Part shown: positions 41,978-51,166 of the stretch, in pieces
Layout: every line of letters begins with the position of its first letter
Position numbering within the stretch: the stretch's first letter is position 1
Origin: Aureococcus anophagefferens
Lineage: Eukaryota > Sar > Pelagophyceae > Pelagomonadales > Pelagomonadaceae
DNA length: 64,000 nt
Direction of reading: 5' to 3'
NCBI RefSeq assembly: GCF_000186865.1
Contig: NW_008705562.1
Coordinates: forward strand, 578,981-642,980
The notes under the pieces: model-generated
What the model was told of the DNA's origin: nothing
What the model saw: only the letters and a program-made list of their open reading frames with translations
Database searches by the model: none
Position numbers and translations under genes: made by a program

Positions 41978-42589
41978 ATGTACAAGCTCCTCGCCCTCGC
42001 CGCGTCGGCGTCCGCGCTCATCGCGCCCGCGCCGAAGACCGCGCCGGCGGCCCTGCGGGCCGCGGAGCTCCCCGAGGGCGCGAGCCGCCCCTTCGGGTTC
42101 TGGGACCCCTTCGGGTTCAGCACCTACGGCTCCGAGAGGACGCAGGCCTGGTTCAAGGCCGCGGAGCTCAAGCACAGCCGCGTGGCCATGGCGGCGTGCA
42201 CGGGCTGGATCACGACGGAGCTCGGCTTCCGCTGGCCCGGCGCCTACGACCTCGCGGGCCACAAGTTCGCGGACGTGCCCGGCGGCCTCGCGGCCGAGGC
42301 CGTCTTCCGCGACAACAGCGGCATGGTGCAGATCCTCTTCACGGCGGGCCTCCTCGAGTTCTGGGGCGAGCTCCAGAAGCCCCACTACATGAGCGGCGGC
42401 AAGCCCGGCAACTTCAAGCTCCTCTGGGACCCCGTCGGCTTCACGGCCGCGATGCCCGAGGCCGAACTCAAGGTCCGGCGCCAGCGCGAGCTCAACAACG
42501 GCCGCCTCGCCATGATCGGCGCCGCGTCCTTCTGGTCCGCCACCTACCTCGACGGCTCCGTGCCCGCCCTCACGGGCACGGGCTTCTGA
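41978..42589 (+). CDS. Fucoxanthin-chlorophyll a/c light-harvesting protein
   Basis: 203 aa, single exon. A short presequence (MYKLLALAASASALIAPAP) precedes the mature start. Helix 1 has the generic chlorophyll-binding motif ELKHSRVAMAA and helix 3 has ELNNGRLAMIGAA, with a middle helix (MVQILFTAGLLEFWGEL) between. This is the LHC/FCP pattern of stramenopile thylakoid antennae. Residues binding chlorophyll (Glu..His/Asn..Arg) are intact. Confidence 0.95.
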   Translation: MYKLLALAASASALIAPAPKTAPAALRAAELPEGASRPFGFWDPFGFSTYGSERTQAWFKAAELKHSRVAMAACTGWITTELGFRWPGAYDLAGHKFADVPGGLAAEAVFRDNSGMVQILFTAGLLEFWGELQKPHYMSGGKPGNFKLLWDPVGFTAAMPEAELKVRRQRELNNGRLAMIGAASFWSATYLDGSVPALTGTGF

Positions 42590-42712
42590 GCGGCGCCGCC
42601 GACCGAAGGCCGCGCGGCGCGCGCGGCCTAACCCGCGAGCGACGTCCCGCGCGAGCGTCGCGCGACGCTCCACGAGAGACACGAGAGAGACACACGATGC
42701 GGGGGCGGAGGC

Positions 42713-44693
42713 CTAGAGAGCGGGGAGCTTGTCCGCGGGCTTGGGCTCCGTCTCGGCGATCCAGTGGTTCTTGACGACGTCGATGTTCTTGAGGGGCGCG
42801 TCGAAGTCGACGCTCGGGATGGCGGCGATCTTGGCGAAGAGGGGGCGGATGAAGCCGATGAAGCCGAGCTGGAACTTGCCGAGGACCACGGAGCCGCGCG
42901 GCGGCACGGACGGCTTCGCCTTGCCGTTCGCGAGCTCCTTCTCCGCCTGGGCAGCACAAGAGTGATTCAACGTCGCTTCAACGTGAGTGTTCCGCGCGCG
43001 CGCGTTACGGAAACAACATCCACGCTTCGAGACCGTTCCGAGAGATGATCGCTCGTCCAAAAATCAGCCGAAACGAGTGGAACATGGCCGAGATCGGAGC
43101 CTTTGAAGTTGGGAATTTCGCACTCTTTTCCTGCCCCGTTCTCCGCCTGCGCGTAGAACTCCTCCATGACGAGGTCCGTCCATCGGAGGTGGGTCTTGAC
43201 GGGCTTCGTCGGCGCCGAGATGTCGCAGGCGTGGACGATGGCCTTGACGACCGCGAGGTGGTTCGCGGGCGTCGCCGCGTCGCCGGCCGCGCCCTCCTTG
43301 CGTAATAACCCGTCGAGCTGGGCCATGGCCGCCATGTGGTGGGCCATGTCCGTCGCCAGGACGCACTCGATCCAGTAGAGCCGGCCCATGCGCTTGCCCG
43401 GCGCGTCGAAGGAGTCCCAGAACCCCTTGGCCTCGACGATGGACAGCGCCGTCGCGACGTGGTAGTTCTCGAGCGGCGACTGGTCGTTGTAGCGGACCGC
43501 GAAGTCGTGGCCCGTCTCCACGAGGTAGGCGTTCGTCAGGCCCACGTGGCCGACGTCGTGGGCGAGCGCGGCCAACAGGACGACGAGGAGCGTGTGGTCG
43601 TTGTCGTCGTCGACGGCCTGCGCGGACATCAACCGGTGATCCCCGCCGAACTTCGGAACTCTCTCGCTCGGCCGCGTCGACGTCGATTCGGCTGATTTTG
43701 GGACGAATCGAGCCCTCTCGTCGCGTTCTCGAAGCACATCTGGTCCACACCGTTCGAATACATGGAAGTCGGGTCGAAGATTCGAGGTCCGCGCGGTCGA
43801 GTGCGAGCGCGGCCTCGTATTTCGGGCTCTTCGCGAGCGTCGCGTGGAGCGACTGCATGCAGTCGGCGCCGTGGAGGCAGTTGTGGTAGGCGACGTCCTC
43901 GTAGCCCGCGACGATCGCGTCGACGCAGGTCCGCACGACGGCCCCGTAGGGGCCCGGCGCGAGGTCCCGCGCCTTCACTAAAACCTCGTCCGCGAGGACC
44001 TTCGCCGCTAACCGTTGGTCCCCGACGGCGTCGACGACGGCCCACATGTCGAAGTCCCAGCTGTGGATGTTCGCCAGCAGCGGGCCGACCCGCGCTACGA
44101 CTGCGTCGGCGAGGTACGCCGCGGGCGCCTTGAAGGACGACGACGCGCCGAACGCCTCGACGGCCCGGTTCTTCGCGATGAGGTTCTTGACGGCGCGCAC
44201 GCCGGCGCCCTTGCTCTCGCCCAGGACCCGGGAGACCTCGGCCTTGTGCGGCGTCGCGCCGTACGCCGAGATCATCACTGCGCGGCGCGCGCGCGTCGCG
44301 GCGCGCGCGGGCGCGAAGGGACGCGGACGTCGCGCTGTCGACGTCGGACTCGTCGTAGGCGCGCTGCGCCTCGCTGCCCTTGCACAGCTGCTTCAGGCTC
44401 TCGAGCATGTCGCCGAAGAGGTGCACCGTGTCGCGCCGGTCGCGGCGCCGGTTCGCCGGCGCGTGCTCCTCGAGGAGCTTGCGCAGCAGGCCTACGTATG
44501 TGTGGGAGTGCTCGGGCTGCCCATGGAAACGCGACGCACCGAGCTCCTCCCCATCGAACTCCAGGGGCGTCTTCGACTTCTCGTAGGCATCCAACTTGCC
44601 GAGCATGACAGAGGATGGCGCTGCTCTCTCCGGCCAATCCGTCTTCCGTCGGTTGTTGACGATCGAGCACGAATGCATGAAGGGCAACTGCAT
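42713..44693 (-). CDS. 3',5'-cyclic nucleotide phosphodiesterase
   Basis: Exons 44693-44336, 44277-43805, 43617-43147 and 42946-42713 give 511 aa in one frame. The catalytic HD-type core is clear: YHNCLHGADC (metal His), LAALAHDVGHVGLTN, ENYHVATALSIV, MAHHMAAMAQLD, and HACDISAPTKP with the second metal Asp. Such PDEs hydrolyse cAMP and/or cGMP to the 5'-monophosphate using two metals. No GAF, membrane or PAS domain is seen N-terminally. The first intron (44278-44335) is a putative 58-nt GC-AG; introns 2 and 3 are introners. An internal Met at about 44606 is an alternative start. Confidence 0.88.
42947..43146 (-). mobile_element. Introner, subfamily B, as a GC-AG intron
   Basis: Element 42947-43138, exact 8-bp repeat TTCTCCGC at 42939-42946 and 43139-43146. 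On the gene strand the repeat is GCGGAGAA. Its GC is the donor and CTGCCCAG the acceptor. Splicing rebuilds Tyr-Ala-Gln-Ala-Glu-Lys-Glu-Leu. No GT near the boundary preserves the frame. Confidence 0.9.
43618..43804 (-). mobile_element. Introner, subfamily A, as a GC-AG intron
   Basis: The body has the subfamily A core (CGTCGATTCGGCTGATTTTG, GGACGAATCGA). Ends CTGCGCGGACATC and CCGCGCGGACCTC pair with two mismatches. Octamers TCGACGGC and TCGAGTGC match at 6 of 8. Splicing gives Leu-Ala-Val-Asp-Asp-Asp-Asn-Asp inside the PDE core. Confidence 0.8.
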
Positions 44694-44846
44694 GATGCAG
44701 TCGAGTATCTAGTCGCTGAAGAGGTGTTGCCCCTCTCTGGCTGAGCCTCGGAGGCGAGGTGCGCGGCACTCGGCGTCCGCTCTGGCTGAGCTCTGAGGCG
44801 AGGTGCTCGCATCTCGGCGTCGACCGCCGCGCCGCTGCTCTCACTG

Positions 44847-46256
44847 ATGCGGCGCCACAAGAGCCACGCGGCCGGCGGCCTCTGCAAGCGCGGCCACGAC
44901 ATGACCTGGGCCAAGGTCGAGGCGCTCGTGGCGCCCGTCGCCGCGGCGAAAGCGCCGAGACCCGGCGACGTGCGCATCGTCTTCTACCGCGACGCCAACG
45001 CCTGGTGCCCGCACTGCCACAAGGTCTGGTTCGCGCTCGAGCAGAAGGGCCTGCGCTACGAGACCGTGCGCGTGCACCTCCGGGGCGACCCGCGCGAGCC
45101 GCCGAAGCCCGCGGCGTACGTCGACCTCGTGCCGTCGGGCGCCGTCCCCGCGGTCGCGCTCGACGGCGAGGTCGTCACGGAGTCGCTCGTCATCCTCGAG
45201 CGGCTCGAGGCCATCGGCGCGCCCCTCGGGCCCGGGTCCCTGTTCCGCGCGCAGAAGGACGCGCTGCTCCGCGCGTCCGACGATTACGACTGCGACGGCG
45301 ACCGCTGGCTGCGCAACGGGGACCCCGCGAAGGAGGCGGCGCTCAAGGCCGACGCCGTCGCGAAGCTCGAAACGCTCGACGCCTGGCTCGCGGGCGGCCC
45401 CTTCTTCCTGAAGCTGCGGCGACCGTCCCTGGTCGACGCGGCGTACGTCGGCTTTTTAACGCGGTTGGCGCACAACTACGCGTACTTCAAGGGCTACGAC
45501 GTCAAAGAGGCGCACGCGAACGTCGGCGCCTGGTTCGCGGCCATGGAGGGCGAGCGCGGCTACCGCGCGACGCGCCAGGAGGCCTGCTTCGAGCAGCGCG
45601 TCTACCAGTTCCACCCGTCGCGGCGGAGGCACGCGGAGGCGTGCATGGGCCTGCGCCGGCGGCTCGTCGGCGAGCCCGACGGCGCCGTCCAGCCCGCGCC
45701 GGAGGTCGCGGCCTGGGGCGCCGCGGCGCCGGCGGACGCGCTCGCGGCGGCGGCCGCGCTCTGCGCGCGGCGCGAGGCCGTGCTGCCGTTCCTCGCGCGC
45801 AAGGCCGCCGAGGGGCCGCCGCCGCCGGCGACCGTGGACGCGCGCGGCAAGGTCGCCTACGCGGCCGCGCCGCCCGCGCCGCCGGCCCCGGGCGCCGACG
45901 ACGCGCTCCTCGCGCTCTGCGCGCTCCTCGGCGGCGCGTGGCCCGACGACCGCGGCGACCGCGGCGCGGCCGCGGCCGCGGCGGCCGCGGGCGGCGCCGC
46001 GGCGCTCGGCGACGGCTCGCCGCTGGCGACGCTCGCGGCGACGATCGGCACGCCGCGCGACATGCCCGCGGCGGCGGCGGCCGCCGCGCGCGGCGCGATC
46101 CGGGCCATGCGCGTCGCGTCCGGCGTCGCGGGACCGACGTGCTGCGCGTGCGGCGAGCCGCGCGCGGGCGAGCCGCCGGCCTGCGAGTGGGCGGACCCGT
46201 GCGCGTCGTGCGTCGACGACATCGCGCGGGCGACGGACGCGACCATCGAGCTGTAG
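44847..46256 (+). CDS. Glutathione-S-transferase-like protein with long C-terminal extension
   Basis: 469 aa, single exon. Residues about 42-120 form a thioredoxin-fold GST N-domain with a glutaredoxin-like CPHC site (RDANAWCPHCHKVWFALEQKGL) and the VPAVALDGEVVTESLVILERLE glutathione-binding block. An all-helical GST C-domain follows to about 250. The last 200 residues are Ala-rich with a terminal Cys cluster (TCCACGE..CASC) that could bind metal. The CPHC site suggests an omega/lambda-like thiol transferase rather than a Tyr/Ser GST. Confidence 0.75.
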   Translation: MRRHKSHAAGGLCKRGHDMTWAKVEALVAPVAAAKAPRPGDVRIVFYRDANAWCPHCHKVWFALEQKGLRYETVRVHLRGDPREPPKPAAYVDLVPSGAVPAVALDGEVVTESLVILERLEAIGAPLGPGSLFRAQKDALLRASDDYDCDGDRWLRNGDPAKEAALKADAVAKLETLDAWLAGGPFFLKLRRPSLVDAAYVGFLTRLAHNYAYFKGYDVKEAHANVGAWFAAMEGERGYRATRQEACFEQRVYQFHPSRRRHAEACMGLRRRLVGEPDGAVQPAPEVAAWGAAAPADALAAAAALCARREAVLPFLARKAAEGPPPPATVDARGKVAYAAAPPAPPAPGADDALLALCALLGGAWPDDRGDRGAAAAAAAAGGAAALGDGSPLATLAATIGTPRDMPAAAAAAARGAIRAMRVASGVAGPTCCACGEPRAGEPPACEWADPCASCVDDIARATDATIEL

Positions 46257-46263
46257 TCTTGTT

Positions 46264-47283
46264 TTACACGTTGTAGGTCGTCTGGCCCGCGGCGCCCGCG
46301 TCGCCGAGCCTCGGGAAGAGGCCGCCGGTGCGCGCGACCCACGCGTCGAACGTGGGCTGGCCGCCGTAGGCCTCCCGCTGCTTGCCGTCGAGGCGCTTCG
46401 TCGCGCCCGCCATGATGCCGTAGATCGCGTAGAACCCGACGCCGCCCATGATCGCGGGGCCCAGCGCCGCGGCGCCGGACCCGAAGGACGGCGCGCCGCC
46501 GACGAGCAGGCCGAACCAGAAGAGGACCTCACCGAAATAATTCGGCTGCGCGGGGACGGATGGGTGAGTGGGTGTGTGTTTCGCGGGGCGCCGGGAACGC
46601 GCGTGCCGGCAGCTCGCGTAGAGCCCGCCCATGGGGCCCTCGAAGGTGCCCGGCGCGACGGCCGCGTAGGCCTCGCGCTTCTTGACGAACTTGTGCGCGT
46701 CGGCCCAGGCCTCGACGAGCGCGCCGGCCCAGGCCATGGAGGCCCCGGCCCAGGCGACCGCCGGCGCGGCGGGCGCGGACCGCAGCGCAAAGAGGAGCGG
46801 CGACGCCATGAGCGCGTAGAGCGCCGCGACGCCGGCGACGAGCGGCAGCCGCTGCAGCCGCGGCGTCTTGTCGAAGGCCTTGATGCGCTCCGCGATGTCG
46901 GGCACGGTGACCTGGCGCGCGAGGAGGTGCGCCGCCAGGCGCGCGCCGTAGAAGACCGTCGCGCCGGCGAGGGCTTTGGCGACGGGCGTCGCCGGCGGCA
47001 CGGCCGCGTAGAGCGCGGCGCCCATGGCGGCGACGGCCGCGCCGTAGCCGACGCTGAACGAGTAGCCCTGGCGGTACATGGTCAGCGGCGTGAGCACGGC
47101 GGCGCCGACGGCGGCCATGGCCGGCACGCCGAGCGGGCCCGCCGCGAGGGCCTCGGCGACGGGGAGCGGGACCAGGGCCGCGTCCAGCGCGACGGCGCCG
47201 CGCCGCGGCGGCTGGGACGCGCGGGACCGCGGCGCCTGGAGCGCGCCGGCGGCGGCGAGGAGCGCGACGAGCGTCGTCTTCAT
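46264..47283 (-). CDS. Membrane protein of the DUF1295 / steroid 5-alpha-reductase-like family
   Basis: Exons 47283-46603 and 46545-46264 give 320 aa. An N-terminal presequence precedes several hydrophobic helices. The family hallmark is rebuilt only after splicing: GLYASCRHPNYFGEVLFWFG, matching the SRHPNYFGE block of NAD(P)H-dependent membrane reductases and isoprenylcysteine methyltransferase relatives. The intron (46546-46602) is 57 nt, GC-AG, has no stop and is a multiple of three, so the unspliced message also stays open. The substrate is unknown. The stop is 7 bp from the convergent GST-like gene. Confidence 0.75.
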   Translation of the reverse strand: MKTTLVALLAAAGALQAPRSRASQPPRRGAVALDAALVPLPVAEALAAGPLGVPAMAAVGAAVLTPLTMYRQGYSFSVGYGAAVAAMGAALYAAVPPATPVAKALAGATVFYGARLAAHLLARQVTVPDIAERIKAFDKTPRLQRLPLVAGVAALYALMASPLLFALRSAPAAPAVAWAGASMAWAGALVEAWADAHKFVKKREAYAAVAPGTFEGPMGGLYASCRHARSRRPAKHTPTHPSVPAQPNYFGEVLFWFGLLVGGAPSFGSGAAALGPAIMGGVGFYAIYGIMAGATKRLDGKQREAYGGQPTFDAWVARTGGLFPRLGDAGAAGQTTYNV

Positions 47284-47390
47284 GCTGTTTGTAATCGGAA
47301 CGGCGCGCCAAGAACGACCTCAATCACCTTCAAGCAACCAGTTGAACGTCCGACGAGGAGGATGGCAGCATCCAGATAGAACACCGCGCG

Positions 47391-48587
47391 ATGGCCTCCT
47401 ACGCGCAGAAGGGCGACGCCGCGGCCTACTCGCGGGACGCGATCATCTCGAACATGCTCAGCGAGGTCGGCGACGCCCTCGAGGGCAGCCTCGAGTGCTG
47501 CCCCGCGCTGCCCACGGTCCTAAAGCTCGCCCACCGCGACTTCGCGGCGCAGCCCGGCGGGCCGGCCACGGGCGGCGAGCGCGTCGCCGTGCGCGAGACG
47601 GCGGCCCACGGCCTCGAGACCGTCGCCGCCGTGTCGCTGCGCGCGGGCGTCGCCGCGTTCGTCGAACGCGCGACGATCGACTGGTCCGACGCCGACGCCG
47701 CCGCGACGAGGGAGGCAGAGGCCGCCGTCGTCGCGTCGGGCTGGACCCTGGGCGGCGAGGAGCGCGTCGCGCGGCAGATCGTCGCCTTCTGCGGCGCGTC
47801 GGCGGAGGCGCGAACCGAGGCGAACGCGCTCCACGCGCCCGACGACGTGCCGCGGGCCGCGCGGGCCGCCGTCGACCGCGCGGCCGCGGCGGCCGTGGCC
47901 AAACTGTACCCGCAAACCGACGCGGCGGCCCTCGCGCGGTTCCTGCGGGTCTGCGACGTCAACGCGACGGGCGAGGCCGTCTACGCGCGCGTGTCGCGGT
48001 GCCAGCACAGCTGCGCGCCGAACTGCTGGGTCGCGCACCACGCCGACGGCGCCCTCGGGTTGTACGCCATCCGCGACGTCCGCAAGGGCGAGCCGCTGAC
48101 CTTCGCCTACGCGGGCGCGAACGCGCTCCTCCTCCTGCCGACGCGGCTCCGGCGGCGGTCGCTCGCGAAGCTCGGCTTCGAGTGCGCGTGCGCGCGGTGC
48201 CGCGGCGAGGTCGAGGACGGCTTCCCGAGCCGGGAGGCGCTGGACCTCGCGCTCGACGCCGCGCGGCTCGCCGTGGCCGACGACGGCGGCCTGCCGCGCG
48301 ACCTCGACGCGCCGCGCGCGTTCGAGCTCTTCAAGCGCTGCTACCGCGCGCTGGGGCCCGAGCACTGGGCCGTGGCGCTGCTGGGCCTCGCCCTCCTCGA
48401 CTCGGCGGCGGCGCAGCTCGAGCGCACGTCCGCGCTCCGCTTCGACCTCTTCGCCGCGCTCGCGTGCGACGCGCTCACGTGGTTCGCGAACCACGCCTAC
48501 CTCCGCGGCTCCGTGCCCCACGCGCGCGCCGTGTCCGCGGCGAACTTCGTCTGGACGCGCACGACGGCCTTACAAAACGGGTCCTAG
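47391..48587 (+). CDS. SET-domain protein, SMYD-like
   Basis: 398 aa, single exon. The SET hallmark SRCQHSCAPNCWV (NHSC.PN equivalent) is followed by GEPLTFAYA (GE.L..SY equivalent) and a post-SET Cys cluster FECACARCRG. SET enzymes methylate lysines with S-adenosylmethionine. No MYND zinc finger is evident, so it fits the broader SMYD/SETD6-like group. The stop overlaps that of the next convergent gene. Confidence 0.78.
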   Translation: MASYAQKGDAAAYSRDAIISNMLSEVGDALEGSLECCPALPTVLKLAHRDFAAQPGGPATGGERVAVRETAAHGLETVAAVSLRAGVAAFVERATIDWSDADAAATREAEAAVVASGWTLGGEERVARQIVAFCGASAEARTEANALHAPDDVPRAARAAVDRAAAAAVAKLYPQTDAAALARFLRVCDVNATGEAVYARVSRCQHSCAPNCWVAHHADGALGLYAIRDVRKGEPLTFAYAGANALLLLPTRLRRRSLAKLGFECACARCRGEVEDGFPSREALDLALDAARLAVADDGGLPRDLDAPRAFELFKRCYRALGPEHWAVALLGLALLDSAAAQLERTSALRFDLFAALACDALTWFANHAYLRGSVPHARAVSAANFVWTRTTALQNGS

Positions 48588-48941
48588 GCCTCGTGGGCCT
48601 CCTTGTCGCGTTTTTGCCGCTTCTGCTCCTCGCGGATCGCGTACCACGTGACGGCCTGCGACGGGCGGGGTGCTAACGTTCGGGAGGGCGGGCACGGGCG
48701 GACGCACCACGAGGAAGAGGAGGAAGCCGATGACGAACCAGATGAGGCCGCGCTCGTGCCACTTGGGCGGGTGGTCGCCCATCTTGTGCCACTTCTTGTG
48801 CCGGTGCCATTTCTTGGTGCGCACGCGCGTGCCCGGGCCCTTGCCCGCGTCGGCGAGGGCGACGAGCAGGAACGTCTGTACGGTCGCGAGTGCGACGGTG
48901 GAAACCGTGCGGGTCCGGCAGGGTGTATGGGCAGCCTCCAT
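48584..48941 (-). CDS. Small membrane protein, His/Lys/Trp-rich
   Basis: Proposed exons 48941-48696 and 48655-48584 give 105 aa. The N-terminal hydrophobic segment VALATVQTFLLVALADAG may be a signal peptide. A basic stretch RTKKWHRHKKWHKMGDHPPKWHE precedes a transmembrane helix LIWFVIGFLLFLVV. A charged C-terminal tail follows (WYAIREEQKRQKRDKEAHEA). The 40-nt GT-AG intron was chosen because it gives this tail; without it the frame runs to 48570. The family is unknown. Confidence 0.55.
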
Positions 48942-49089
48942 CACGCGCTGAAACCGGCGCTTGCAAACTTCAGCACGAGGGAGTTTCCTTGGTGATTGGC
49001 AGACGCCTCGGGATTTCGACCTTGGTCCACGTATTTCGACAGCCGAGCGAGACGCCGAGAGCATAGCTCGATCTCGGTCCGTCGAAACC

Positions 49090-51027
49090 ATGTTCGGGAC
49101 GCCGACGCAGGTGAAGGATGAGCCCCCGAAGACGGAGCACGTCGTCGCGCCGCAGGGGAAGAAGAGCTGCTGCGTCATCGGCAGCGGCGCGTCGGGCCTG
49201 ACGGTCATGAAGGAGCTCACGTCCCTGGGCCACAGCGTCAAGTGCTTCGACGAGAACCTGCGCATCGGCGGCGTCTACACCAAGTCCTACGACCGGACCA
49301 TGCTCACGACGTCGTCCCTGCTCACGGCCTACAGCGACTACAGCGACGGCCGCGAGGACCGGCCCAAGTTCTGGTCCGACGAGGAGTACCTCGCGTACCT
49401 CGACGGCTTCGCCAACGAGTACGAGCTCTACCAGCACGTCAACTTCCGGTCCACGGTGAAGAAGATCACCAAGTGCGCCAAGAGCGGCAAGTGGATCGTC
49501 ACGGTGGCCGTCGGCGGCTGCCACGTCTGGCCGCACCGGTCGACGTTCCTGTTGGGCAAGCACGTCGCCCCGGAGGTCGTCGCCGAGGCGCGCACCGAGG
49601 GCGCCAAGACCCTCAAGGCCTTCTACGACAAGGCCGAGGCCGAGGGCTTCGACAAGGTCAAGTCCGGCCACGTCTACGACTACTACGACCACGTCACGGG
49701 CGAGAAGCGGACGATGGACCCCGCGGACGCCCGCGCCGCGGTGACCAAGATCTACGCCTTCGACCACGTCGCCGTCTGCACGGGCACGAACACCTGGGCG
49801 TCCCTGCCGCGCTTCGAGGGCCAGGACGACTTCCTCAACGCGGGCGGCACGCTCGTCCACTCCGAGAACTACAAAAAGCCCGAGGTGTTCAAGGGCCAGC
49901 GCGTGCTCATCGTGGGCGCGGGCGAGTCCGGGTCCGACATCTGCAACGAGATCGCCGACGAGGCCGCCAAGGTCGCCATCGTCGTCCGCGGCAAGCACGG
50001 CCACCTCATCCCCCGGAAGCAGGCCGACGGCCGCGTCACGGACCTCAACACGAACCGGTGCCGCTACAGTAACCCCTACGTGCTGGGCGACTGGGTGGGC
50101 TACGCGAACCAGCTCGCGAAGAAGTTCGTCGCCAAGTACGGATCCGACCCGTCCAAGGAGGCCGACGAGCGCCGGGTCTTGCAGAAGATCGGCGAGCTCA
50201 ACATCGAGCAGGGCACGTCCGCGTTCTCCAAGTTCGGGTGCAAGAACGAGGGCTTCGTCACGGCCATGGTCACGAAGTCGGCGGAGCTCCACCGCGACGG
50301 CTTCAAGCTCGCCGCGGGCAAGGCCGTCTTCAAGGACGGCTCCGAGTTCGCGTGCGACGCGATCGTCGCGTGCACGGGCTACCGCAACAGCTTCCCCATG
50401 TTCGAGCACCCGGACGTCTGCGACGACGTCGTCTGCGCCGGCTGCGGCTGCAAGACCAAGGACCTCAACGCCTTCGGCCAGAACCCGCGGCGCCTCTACA
50501 AGCAGATCTTCTGCCCCGTCTTCCCCGACGGGCAATTGGCGTTCTTCGGCTTCGCGCGACCCGCGTTCGGCGCGATCCCCCCCACGGCGGAGATGCAATC
50601 CCGCTTCTTCGCGTTGGTCGTCGACGGCAAGGTCAAGCTGCCGGACATGGCGGGCATGGAGGCCATCGCCAAGGAGGACCAGGCGAACTGGGAGTGGCGC
50701 TTTGGCTACGACGCGAAGCGCGTCAAGGGCCTCGTCGACTTCCAGCTCTACTGCGACGACCTCGCGGCCCAGACGGGGTCCCTGCCGCCCCTCATGAAGC
50801 TCTTCCTCACGAAGCCCAAGATCTGGTGGAAGATCATGTTCGGGCCCTTCACGATGCACCAGTACCGCCTCGTCGGCCCCTACGCGAACCCGAAGCTCGC
50901 CGCGCGCGTCTACGAGAAGCAGCCCGTCGGCGACTTCCTCGAGTGCTCCATCACGGCGGCCTTCCTCCTCACGGCCAAGGTCCTGAGCCTCTGCGGCTTC
51001 AAGGACTTCACGCCCAACAACTTCTAG
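49090..51027 (+). CDS. Flavin-containing monooxygenase-like protein
   Basis: The likely start is ATG 49090-49092, giving 645 aa. The FAD motif CCVIGSGASGLTVMKEL is near the N-terminus and the NADPH motif VLIVGAGESGSDICNEIAD near residue 275. An FMO-type ACTGYRN block (the ATG motif region) is at about 428. FMOs add oxygen to N or S atoms, or act as Baeyer-Villiger enzymes. The C-terminus has a hydrophobic ITAAFLLTAKVLSLCGF segment that may touch membrane. The protein has an insertion of about 60 residues (about 145-215) compared with short FMOs. Confidence 0.85.
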   Translation: MFGTPTQVKDEPPKTEHVVAPQGKKSCCVIGSGASGLTVMKELTSLGHSVKCFDENLRIGGVYTKSYDRTMLTTSSLLTAYSDYSDGREDRPKFWSDEEYLAYLDGFANEYELYQHVNFRSTVKKITKCAKSGKWIVTVAVGGCHVWPHRSTFLLGKHVAPEVVAEARTEGAKTLKAFYDKAEAEGFDKVKSGHVYDYYDHVTGEKRTMDPADARAAVTKIYAFDHVAVCTGTNTWASLPRFEGQDDFLNAGGTLVHSENYKKPEVFKGQRVLIVGAGESGSDICNEIADEAAKVAIVVRGKHGHLIPRKQADGRVTDLNTNRCRYSNPYVLGDWVGYANQLAKKFVAKYGSDPSKEADERRVLQKIGELNIEQGTSAFSKFGCKNEGFVTAMVTKSAELHRDGFKLAAGKAVFKDGSEFACDAIVACTGYRNSFPMFEHPDVCDDVVCAGCGCKTKDLNAFGQNPRRLYKQIFCPVFPDGQLAFFGFARPAFGAIPPTAEMQSRFFALVVDGKVKLPDMAGMEAIAKEDQANWEWRFGYDAKRVKGLVDFQLYCDDLAAQTGSLPPLMKLFLTKPKIWWKIMFGPFTMHQYRLVGPYANPKLAARVYEKQPVGDFLECSITAAFLLTAKVLSLCGFKDFTPNNF

Positions 51028-51166
51028 GCGCGCGAGGGCCGCGCGCCGCCCGTCGCGCGCGCGCCCCCTTCCCCCCCGTTTTCTTTGCTCCCTAAAGACG
51101 AGTCCCCGCGGCGTATCTCAATTTACATACTGGAGGAAACGACGTCAAGTGATCATCTCCTCGGCT

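Noticed and set aside
48656..48677. A 22-nt intron in the small membrane protein gene
   Set aside because: It preserves the frame but would be far shorter than other introns here; a 40-nt intron with the same acceptor works equally well.
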